33,303 nucleotides of DNA, taken from NCBI GenBank assembly GCA_009777445.1, contig WRLV01000019.1:1-33303 (forward strand), read 5' to 3'. The position numbers and the translations under genes are program-made. The DNA comes from Oscillospiraceae bacterium. GTDB taxonomy: Bacteria; Bacillota; Clostridia; Oscillospirales; Ruminococcaceae. Below the pieces are notes generated by a model. It made no database searches. It worked only from the letters and a program-made list of their open reading frames with translations, and was not told where the DNA came from. This document shows, piece by piece, positions 12,442 through 22,200 of this stretch. Within the stretch, counting starts at the first letter, position 1, and every line of letters begins with the position of its first letter.

Positions 12442-13002
12442 TTATGCAATTATATTTGTAATGTCATTTTTCAATGCTTCAAGCCTTGTTTTAACGCTGC
12501 CGTCAAGGCGTGTGCTACCATAATCAAGGATTATGCCGCCAATTAGAGTCGTGTCAACTTTCTCAGAAAGCAGGATTGTCTTATTGGTGAGCGTTTCCAT
12601 CTTAGCCTTTATTTTGCCACGCAAGTCATCGCTTAACGGGGCTGTGGCGGTGACAGTGATTTCCATAATCCCGAAAGCGTTGTTATAACGCTGACGAAAT
12701 TCCCGAACAACACGCTCAAAACCGCCTATTCGGTGATTGCTGACTAACACTTTCAAGAAGTTCAACAGATACTCACAGACGTTGCCCGAAAACGCTTTGT
12801 CTATGAGTTCGAGCTTTTCTTCTTGCGACACGACAGGCGTTTTCATGAGCTTAACAAACTCCGGCGTGTCGGCAAAAATCTGTTCAACCGCTTTTAGCTC
12901 AGACAGCATATTAGTAAGCACCTCCTGCGCGCCGTCAGCGGCAGACTCTGAAACTAATGAAAACAGGGCTTCGGAATAAACCTTTTCAAATGATGTCGCC
13001 AT
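12442..13002 (-). CDS. atpH: ATP synthase F1 delta subunit
   Basis: OSCP-like; C-terminal ISEKVDTTLIGGIILDYGSTRLDGSVKTRLEAL-type motif (LSEKVDTTLIGGIILDYGSTRLDGSVKTRLEALKN). Confidence 0.95.
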   Translation of the reverse strand: MATSFEKVYSEALFSLVSESAADGAQEVLTNMLSELKAVEQIFADTPEFVKLMKTPVVSQEEKLELIDKAFSGNVCEYLLNFLKVLVSNHRIGGFERVVREFRQRYNNAFGIMEITVTATAPLSDDLRGKIKAKMETLTNKTILLSEKVDTTLIGGIILDYGSTRLDGSVKTRLEALKNDITNIIA

Positions 13003-13025
13003 ATACTCTCACACCCTCTTACTTA

Positions 13026-13568
13026 TTACTTAATTTTAACAATAAAGTTTTCGATTAACTTTTCGTTATCGGCTTTGTTGATTTCTTTTTCGGCGACTTT
13101 TTGAGCCGCCATGATAACAAGCTCTGAAATTTGGTTCTTGATTTCGTTTATTGCGCGCTTTTTCTCGCGCTCAATTTCCTCAGTCGCTTTGTCGCGAATT
13201 CGCCCTGCTTCTTCTTTTGCTGCACGGATAATTTCGCTTTCGCGCTCTTGCGCTTTGACAACTGCTTCTGAGACTATTTGGCGTGCTTCGTTTTTGGTTT
13301 CGGTGAGTTTTTTAAGATATTCTTTTTCGCTCGCTAACGCGCTCTCTTTCGCTTTTGTTGCATCTGCTGTTTCTTTGTTAATCAGTTCACGGCGTTTTTC
13401 GAGAATTGCCGTAATCTTCTTATGCACGAAAAAGCGATACATCAACACAATCAGCAAGGTGTTAACAAGGGTTGCCACTATTGTGACCGGGTCGATAGCG
13501 ACTATAGAGGTATACCAAGGCGTTGCGGTCGCGATAATACCGGGCATAGTCATATGTGGCGGCACCAC
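13026..13568 (-). CDS. atpF: ATP synthase F0 subunit b
   Basis: N-terminal TM then long charged coiled coil (ILEKRRELINKETADATKAKESALASEKEY...). Start may be the ATG at 13553 rather than GTG at 13568. Confidence 0.93.
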   Translation of the reverse strand: MVPPHMTMPGIIATATPWYTSIVAIDPVTIVATLVNTLLIVLMYRFFVHKKITAILEKRRELINKETADATKAKESALASEKEYLKKLTETKNEARQIVSEAVVKAQERESEIIRAAKEEAGRIRDKATEEIEREKKRAINEIKNQISELVIMAAQKVAEKEINKADNEKLIENFIVKIK

Positions 13569-13592
13569 CTTTCATAAACAATTTTTTCTTTA

Positions 13593-13898
<306 letters not shown>

Positions 13899-13944
13899 CT
13901 AACCTCCTAAATAGTTTTTATATTATCCCCTTAGGGAAAACGAC

Positions 13945-14094
13945 GGACAATTGACAATTGACAATGGACAATTGACAATGGTGGAGTCGCTGTCGCGACT
14001 TATTAGAATTTATAACAATTGTGGCAAAGGAAATCCGTCCGCGCAAGCGGACACAATAATTGTCAATTGTCAATTGTACATTGTCAATTGTCAC
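13945..14094. repeat. Heptamer-array element A (about 150 bp, inverted arms) between atpB and atpE
   Basis: Left arm GGACAATTGACAATTGACAATGGACAATTGACAATGGTG; hairpins GTCGCTGTCGCGAC (13986-13999) and GTCCGCGCAAGCGGAC (14037-14052); right arm ...AATTGTCAATTGTCAATTGTACATTGTCAATTGTCA. Confidence 0.92.
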
Positions 14095-14827
14095 TTGACG
14101 TGTCTCCCATTGCAACATAGACCATTGTGAGCATCATAAAGATGTATGCTTGTATAACCGCTGTGAAAATATCAAAATAAAGCGACAAAACAGCAGGAAT
14201 GCCGATGGCCGCTAAACCGTATGCTAATGCGCTTAGTGAGAAATAAATCAAGCCGCCCAAAACCGTCCCCGCAAGTATGTTTGCGAAGTGACGAACGGTT
14301 TGAGACAAGGGGTTCGCGAACTCGCCGATAATATTAAACGGCAACATAAATTTCATCGGCTCAACAAAACTGCCGAAATAGCCCTTAACTCCACCGGTTT
14401 TAAACTTATTACGAGTGACGAGAATAAAGGTGATAATCCCCCATGTTCCGACAACCGAAAGTTCAGAGGTCGGGGGTTTAAGCCCCAACAATCCCATAAG
14501 AGAGCTAAGCAGAGAAATAAAGAACAACGCGGTTATGTAGCAAGTGTAGTTCTTATACTTAACCCCCATTGTGTCGCGAACGGTATTGCCAAAGAAGGTG
14601 ACAATGGTTTCGACAAAAACCTGCTTCTTTGAGGTGGGGTTTAGCTTTAAGTTTCTGCCTAACGCAAAAAACAAAAGCCCCAATAAAAACGTGACAAACA
14701 GCTGAATAAAGACCGTTTCGGTCACATAAAAAGTGTGCCCGAACAACTCAAACTCAAAGACAATCAATGCCCCCGTTACGCTAAACGCGCTTTCTTCTGA
14801 AGTTAGGGATATTATATTTTCGCTCAT
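14084..14827 (-). CDS. atpB: ATP synthase F0 subunit a
   Basis: ANPLSQTVRHFANILAGTVLGGLIYFSL (essential Arg helix), C-terminal TM FTAVIQAYIFMMLTMVYVAM; last residues SSDN* lie in the repeat element. Confidence 0.95.
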   Translation of the reverse strand: MSENIISLTSEESAFSVTGALIVFEFELFGHTFYVTETVFIQLFVTFLLGLLFFALGRNLKLNPTSKKQVFVETIVTFFGNTVRDTMGVKYKNYTCYITALFFISLLSSLMGLLGLKPPTSELSVVGTWGIITFILVTRNKFKTGGVKGYFGSFVEPMKFMLPFNIIGEFANPLSQTVRHFANILAGTVLGGLIYFSLSALAYGLAAIGIPAVLSLYFDIFTAVIQAYIFMMLTMVYVAMGDTSSDN

Positions 14828-15249
14828 AAACTAAAGCCTCCTTTGTTAATGTTTGCTTTAATAACCATGTATAACCTTATAAAAAACAATGGTGGAAGAA
14901 GTGTTACGGGGCTTGTTATGTCAAGACTAAGGCAAATCGCCAAACAAAAGAACAATGCAATATGTCTGACGAAAAACCTAACGCCGACATCGACTTTTGC
15001 CCGCTTTCTTGAAGCTCTCACGCTAACCGCCTTAGTGCAAGACATTGCCATAAAATAAAAGTTTAAAAGTGATAAAACACTGCCGATTAAAATTCCGCTG
15101 TAGAGTCGATAATCAAAAAACTGCCAAATTACGTTAATGATTATGCAAACGGCTGTCATTAACCCCACGCTAACGAGATAAAAGGGAATGACTTTTCTCA
15201 TTTGCTCCCAAACTGCCCTGTGAGCCTTGTTTCCCCTAATTGGCGGCAT
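14824..15249 (-). CDS. atpI: ATP synthase protein I-like membrane protein
   Basis: 141 aa, four TM-like segments, ATGA overlap with atpB; atp operon position. Confidence 0.65.
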   Translation of the reverse strand: MPPIRGNKAHRAVWEQMRKVIPFYLVSVGLMTAVCIIINVIWQFFDYRLYSGILIGSVLSLLNFYFMAMSCTKAVSVRASRKRAKVDVGVRFFVRHIALFFCLAICLSLDITSPVTLLPPLFFIRLYMVIKANINKGGFSL

Positions 15250-15557
15250 TAGTCATAGTCCTTTCTGTCGGTCTTGTATTTTCGATATGGGTCTTTTTCG
15301 TCTTTGCCGTAAATCAAAATAAGTTTATACAGATAAGAGATGAGTGAAGCCAACATTATGACAATCCCCAAAACTATGGAAATTGCGGCGAGTACATCAG
15401 GCAACTCGAATCGACGGACAACCCAAACTCCGCCGACAACAAAGACCAAAAGCGGTGTGATTACCACAAAAGAAATTTGGCTGAATACCGTATATGCACG
15501 CGCGAGCTTAATTTTATCTTTCATAATTATTGATAGATGATTTTCGTTAGCAGCCAT
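15249..15557 (-). CDS. AtpZ/AtpI-family small membrane protein
   Basis: 102 aa, two TM helices (AYTVFSQISFVVITPLLVFVVGGVWVVRRFELPDVLAAISIVLGIVIMLASLISYLYKLI) at the canonical atpZ position. Confidence 0.6.
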   Translation of the reverse strand: MAANENHLSIIMKDKIKLARAYTVFSQISFVVITPLLVFVVGGVWVVRRFELPDVLAAISIVLGIVIMLASLISYLYKLILIYGKDEKDPYRKYKTDRKDYD

Positions 15558-16138
15558 CTTCCGTCTTGTTTCACCATTGTTGTGTCAAGGCTTACCGGTT
15601 CGCCGTCTATGCTTAGTGTGACTTTCAGTGCGGCCTCACTCTCGGTTTCGGGGAATAATTCATAACTTAGACCTTCCCAGCTTAGCTGATAGTTGGTGTT
15701 TCGTTTTTGTGCGAATTCTTCTCCAATCCCCAATTCGCCGCCGCGTTCGCGGTAAAGCGGTTGAGAGTCACCAAACGGGTTGTTTTTAATCCTGTCCGCT
15801 TCTGACGGGACGAAAGTGGTGTCCACAATCTCATCAATATCGGCGATGGTTTTATATTTTTCGCTGTCAACGATATAGATGCCGTCTTCCGGAAGGTTCC
15901 CGTATGGTTCGGGTTTGGTGTCAAGCCCGACTAAATAATATAATCTGACGACTTCGTGATTATTTTCTATGAGCCGTTCGGCATTAGCTTTCATTTCGGC
16001 GCGTTGTTCATCGCTCAAAGGCACTGAAACCGAAACTTGTGCGTTTGTATTCATCTGCCACAGTGCGAAAACCGCAAGAGCGACAGCAAGAAAACCAACC
16101 ACCAAAGTCACGCCGAACACAGTCCTGTTTCCTATCAT
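15527..16138 (-). CDS. Membrane-anchored hypothetical protein, first gene of the atp operon
   Basis: 203 aa; N-terminal TM, soluble domain ending VSLDTTMVKQDGRWLLTKIIYQ (NTF2-like-looking); RBS AGGGGGAT. Confidence 0.7.
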   Translation of the reverse strand: MIGNRTVFGVTLVVGFLAVALAVFALWQMNTNAQVSVSVPLSDEQRAEMKANAERLIENNHEVVRLYYLVGLDTKPEPYGNLPEDGIYIVDSEKYKTIADIDEIVDTTFVPSEADRIKNNPFGDSQPLYRERGGELGIGEEFAQKRNTNYQLSWEGLSYELFPETESEAALKVTLSIDGEPVSLDTTMVKQDGRWLLTKIIYQ

Positions 16139-16167
16139 AAATCCCCCTGTTTTAATCCTTAAAATTA

Positions 16168-16196
16168 ATTATACACTATTGGAATAAAATTATCAA
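16168..16196 (-). promoter_or_regulatory. SigA promoter of the atp operon (TTGATA-17-TATAAT)
   Basis: Minus strand: TTGATA(16196-16191), TATAAT(16173-16168), 17-bp spacer. Confidence 0.8.
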
Positions 16197-16296
16197 GACT
16201 TTTTTTAAAATTTTACTTTTTTTACAAAATTTATTATTTTTGCTAAATTTGGGCAGAATAATCTTAAACTTAACTTAATTAAGGAGAGGCAAAACA

Positions 16297-19200
16297 GTGC
16301 AAAATGAAAAAATAGCCGAGATTATATCGAAAAAGGGTAAGAGAGTCGCGAAATATAAGTTCAACCGACAGCTGAAAAATTTTGAGCGGCAACTTAAATT
16401 CAATATTGTGAAGAATTTAACCGCCGGCTTAGTCGCCGGAGAATGGCGGTTGGCTCAAAAAGAAATTCGTATGCTAATGACGAGGGACAAAGAAGTATAT
16501 ATCAGCGTGAGCGGCGACACAGGGCTTCCTGTTGTCGGCGAGTTGCTTGACGGGCTTATGACAGACGAAATCAACGAAAACACCGTTTGCGAGTGTATAG
16601 ATAAGGCTTCAAGGACAAAATATATTCCCTCGATGGATATTGACAACTTAGTTTGGGCGGCGAAGTTTTCGGTTATAAACCGTTATATTAAACAATTAAG
16701 CGCGAGTGTGGCTGACGGAACTCAAAACCCGGAGCCGAAAATTTCAGACATGGCGGCGCGACTCGGGCGTTTCGCCGCTTTAGACGAGAGTGAATTGACG
16801 TTAAGGCTTAATCCGCTTGAAAAAATTTATTCAGACGACTCGCTCTATCCCAAAATGACAGCCGAAACAAAGGCGTTATACAGAAAAATGAGCGCGCAAA
16901 CAGCAATCGCCACCGACCGCGATGAGGACCGAATGGCGCGTGAATATCTCATTCGCTGTAAAGAGAATGAGCATGTCGGCAAGCTCATATTTTCAGAATA
17001 CAGAAATATTTTTCCGTTTGCTAATCCTGTTGTATATACGTTGGTGATTGGATTGAGTGCGGCGGCTTTGAGCGCGGTGGTGGGTTTTTTCTTTGGCGTT
17101 TTAGGGGGAATGGCTTCATTCTTTCCCATCATGGCGGCTATTAAGCCTATAGTCGATTTATCAATCACCAAAACAGCACGGGTAACCGCCCCAATTCCCG
17201 CCATGAAACTTTCGGGAGACATTCCCAAAAACGCCAAAACCCTTTGCTGCATTTCAACCTTGCTGTCGAACAAAGGCGATGCAACAGCAGGGCTGAAAAA
17301 GTTAAAGGCAGTTCGGGAGAAAAACCACGCAAAAAACCTTACCTATTGTCTGCTTTGCGACCTGCCGCCTTCTGATTCAAGCGCGGAAAAGTCAGACAAC
17401 GGTTTGATTTATGCGGCAAAAGAAGCGTTTGAAGGGCAGGACGATTTTGTCATTTTAATCCGCGAAAGGGTGTATTCAAAAACCCAGCGAACATGGCAGG
17501 GCGATGAGAGAAAACGCGGCGCGATTTTGGCGTTAGCTGAGTTGTTGCGCAAAAAGCAAAGAAAACAGGGAGGGTTTCGGGCGATTTACGGCGACCTTTT
17601 GGCACTTGAAGATGTCAAGTATATCTTAGCACTTGACTATGACACGTTGCCGCTTATGGACAGCGTTTCGGAATTAGTGGGCATCGCCTTACACCCGTTG
17701 TCGCAAGGAAAGGGAATAATCGCGCCGCGAATGAGCACGACATTAACCTCTTATCTCAAAACGGGGTTTTCACGTGCAATGACCGCAAACGGCGGCACGG
17801 CGGGCGCGTCAACCTATGACAGTTTTGCGGGCGAGATGTATCAAGATTGTTTCGGCGAAGGAATTTTCACCGGCAAAGGACTAATCGATGTTGACATATT
17901 TGCGGAATGTTTTGAGCGTGACTTTCAAAATGGGCGCAAAGACTTCCCCCCCGAAAGAATACTCTCGCATGACATACTTGAAGGTGGGCATATGGGAGTT
18001 ATATATGCCGGAAACGTTGAGTTCTCAGACAGCTTTCCCGAAACATCGAGTGCTTATTTTAAGCGGCAACATCGCTGGTTGAGAGGAGATTTGCAAAACT
18101 TCCCTCAGATTTTTAACAAAAATCTGTCGGCTTTAACTAAGGTAAAGCTTGCCGACAATGTTCGCAGGGCGGTTACTCCGCTCTTTTCGATGTTGCTGTT
18201 AGTCTACGGGCTTGCCGCCGCAAACGGTTGGTTTTTTGCTTTGAGTATAATCTCAACATTAAGCCCTTTTTTAACAGGCTTTTTCCCGAGCATTATACGG
18301 GGAAGACGATTCTCAAACTATCGAAAGTTTTATGCCCCCGTTGTTTCTCAAAGCGCGCAGTTAATCAGGCAGTGCGTGTTAGAGGTTATGTTGCTGCCCC
18401 AAAATGCGTTGGTGTCGTCAGATGCCTTGTTCCGCGCCGTGTGGCGAATGTCGGTCAGCAAAAGAAGACTGTTAGACTGGACGGCATCCGATAAATTCAG
18501 CTCTAAAAAAGGTTACGCTCATATGTTGTGGGCGCAAGTCTTGTCTTTGGTTATTTTGGGAATGTCTGTGTTTTCTCTTATAACGGCGGCACTTGGGGTA
18601 AGCGATTATGAGATGTGGGTAGCGATTTCGGGAGTCATTGTGTCGGGATTCTTTTTATCAGCATTACCCACCCTTATGTATATCGACAAAACAAGCGGAC
18701 AAATTCCGCCGCTTGTCACCGCCGGCATGAGGAAAGAGCTTAATGCCCACGTAAAAAAAATGTGGAATTTTTATGCCGATTATGTTGTCGAAGAACACAA
18801 TTTTTTACCGCCCGACAATGTTCAATACGCGCCGCTTTATCGGGTATGCGCAAGAACTTCCCCCACTAATATCGGAATGTATCTCTTATCTATTTTGTCG
18901 GTCTATTATTTTAAAATCATAACTAAAAAAGAGCTTCTCACACGTGTGGAGAACACCCTCACCACCATTGAAAAAATGGAAAAATGGAAAGGTAATCTCT
19001 TAAACTGGTATGAAACAAAGGGGCTTTCAAAGGTTTCGGGATTTGTTTCATCGGTTGACAGCGGCAACTTTCTTTGTTGCATATTAGCCCTCAAAGAAGG
19101 GTTGAAAGCCGAAAGCGGCGGCGAAAACCTTGTGGCACGCATCGAAAAAATTATAGACGACACTGATTTAAAGGCATTTTTCAACGAGAATAAACAACTG

Positions 19201-22200
19201 TTCAGCATAGGCTTTGACTTAGATAAGGGCGAAATGTCGCGACACCATTATGATTTGTTAATGTCTGAAGCGCGAATGATGTCTTATTATGCAATCGGCA
19301 AAGGTGTGGCGGACAAGCGACACTGGCGAAGTCTCGGCAGAACTATGGGCAAACAAGGGCGATATGCCGCCCCAATTGCCTGGACGGGGACTATGTTTGA
19401 ATATTTTATGCCCGAGCTTTTGCTAAAGTCAAAGTTCGGGGGAATGGGGTATGAGGGCTTAAAGTTCGCGCTCTATTGTCAAAAAAAGCGAGCGGCGGCA
19501 ATAGGGATTCCTTTTGGAATGTCTGAGAGCGGTTATTATGCCTTTGACAATGAGCTTAACTATCAATATAAGGCGCACGGTGTCGGGGCAGTCGGGCTTA
19601 AAGAAGGTTTAGACCGCGAAAGAGTGGTGTCACCCTATTCGAGTTATCTCGCCATGATGTCAGAGCCTGTTGCTTCTTATAATAATCTTACACGCTTAGA
19701 AGAGTTGGGGGCTTGCCACCCGAAATACGGATTTTATGAGGCTGTTGACTTTACCGTCAGTCGAACAGGCTCAGGGTACGCCGTTATAAAAAGCCATATG
19801 GCGCACCATGTCGGAATGAGCATAGCCGCCGTTACCAACACCCTTTTAGACGGTATTCTCTGCAAACGGTTTTTAAGCGACCCGGGCATGAAAAGAGCAG
19901 AAGAGTTGTTAGAAGAAAAAATCATTGCCGGGGAAACGCTTTTAGGAGAACCCGAACGTCAAAGAGAGGATGAAAGCCATATGAACACAGAAGAATTTAA
20001 GCACGTCTCAATCTTTAACCCACAGGTGACGGCATTGTCTAATGGGGTAATTACCCTTTTTTGCGCCGACTTCGGCTTGCAAGAAACGCTGTATAAAGGG
20101 CTTAACAACGTTCGACATACAGCAGACCTCATGAACCCTCGCGGAATGATGTATGCGTTCAGCGAACAAGAGCATGTCATGCCGTTTTATTCTCACCCGT
20201 CTTTTGACGAGAGCATAAGACTCATGCCCCAACGCGTTTTATTCAAAAACAACACCGTGGAATATGAACGCAGTTACAGAGGGCTTAGATGTGCTATGCA
20301 GGTCTTTCTTCACCCAAGCAAGCCCTTAGAAATCAGAAAGTTCAGCGCGCAAAACTCATCGGGAATAAAACGTCAACTAACCCTTGCCGCCTTCTTAGAG
20401 CCAACTTTAGCGCGCACTGTTGACACCGAGGCTCACCCGGCTTTCTCTGACCTGTTCACCGACCTTAGCTTTGACAGCGAACATCAACTTTTTATTGTCA
20501 AAAAAACCGAGCGCAATTCAGGCGGCAGTAACCTTCCTCAAAAGCAGACGTTTATGGCGATTGGCTGTAAAAACCGCGAGGACATTTCTTATTCATTTGA
20601 CCGCGAGAGTGTCCTTTCCAGAAATCGGGGAATTTTTTCTGCTTTTAAGAAAGCGCGGTTTCGTGATAATAATGATGTGTGCGTTCCTTCGCCGTGTTTG
20701 TTTTTGAAAGTTGATTTTCCGCTTGATGCACACGCTCAAAAAGAAACCGAGTTGTTTTTCTGTTACGGTGAAAGCCGTGATGAGGTAATAGGCTTAGCGC
20801 ACTCACACCGCTTTGAGGGCGTGCAACCAAACGATGACATTGTTACCCCGATTGTTTATGACACGCTTTACGGCAGAATTATCAGAAAAGCGCTTCCGTT
20901 TATTCTTTTTACCCCTGATGTTGACAAGAAAGCGGTTATGGCTAATCGCATGTCGAAAGACGGGCTGTTCAGATTTGGAATATCGGGCGACCTGCCCTTA
21001 GTTGTCTTTTGGTTTAAAGACCGCGCAGGATATATTGACGGCGCGCTTCAGATGAAAAAAATCTTGTCGATTTGTATGGTTAATTTTGATTTGATGGTGG
21101 TTTGTGAGAATAAAGAGCAGCTAATCTTAACCCAAAGAATAGCGGCGGAGCTTAATCTTGAAAATGCCGTCCATATTATAATAAAGAGTGAGATTGACCA
21201 AGAGACACTCACCCTCATACGAGCTGTGTCGGCATATCAAATCAGTTCTAACGATTTTTTGTGGCCCGAGAGAGAAAAGTCTAATCCCGGTTTCCCACCC
21301 ATCTTAAAGTGCCAAAGTCGGCGAGCCGCCGGTGGCAAATCAACTGTTTCAGAGACAGGGTTCAGCGAAAAGGGTGATGTTTATTATATAGACAAAACGC
21401 CCGACATACCCTGGTGTAATCTTCTTGCCAACAGTCAGTTCGGATGTTTGGTTTCTGATTGCGCTTTGGGCTTTTCGTGGGCACTCAACAGCCGCGAAAA
21501 CAAGCTCACCCCATGGAACAACGACCTTCTTTCCGACAATAAAGGCGAGCGGCTGATTATGAAAACGGGAGGCGATATGTATGATATAATCGATGGGGCG
21601 GCAGTAGAGTTTGCCCCAAATAAAGCGGACTATAAAAGCTGTGCGCGCCAGATTTCAACTCACACCAGAATAAGAGTTTTTGAAAAGGGAATGGGTAAAG
21701 AAATAACCGTAGTCTTAAGCAATAAGGCAAAGTTTCAAAAAAATATCAGCTTAGCGTTTTATTTTGAGCCGGTGTTAGATGCCGACCGAAAAAATGCGCA
21801 GTTGTTGCAACCATCGACTGCTGAAAATGCCTTGATTTTTAAGACTCACGCAAACGGTGTTTTCAGCGGTGCGTTAGTTGTTTGTGCTGACAGAGAAGCC
21901 GTCTTCACCACCGAACGCAGGGCGTTTTTCAACGGCGATTGGAAAAAAGAAAGCCTGTCCCCTTCTTATGACGTTTGCGGAGCAGTTATAGTAAAGCTTG
22001 AACTTCCTCCCAAATACACCGACAAGGTAAAGTTCATTTTAGCGTTCACAAAAAATCATGAAGAACCACTTTCTATTCTTGAGGCATTGAAAAAACAAAA
22101 TTTCGCCCCACCCATTGTCGCGCCCGATATTAAATCGACTCAACACAGCGAGCTTAACCACCTTTATAAGTATTGGTTGCCGTGGCAGATTATCGGCGGC

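Noticed and set aside
13945-14094. CRISPR array
   Set aside because: Units are 7-bp tandem heptamers with no spacers of uniform length and no cas genes nearby.
13918-14118. ORF 13918-14118(-) as a gene
   Set aside because: Translation of the heptamer element (TIDNVQLTIDN...CQLSIVNCQLS); explained by the repeat.
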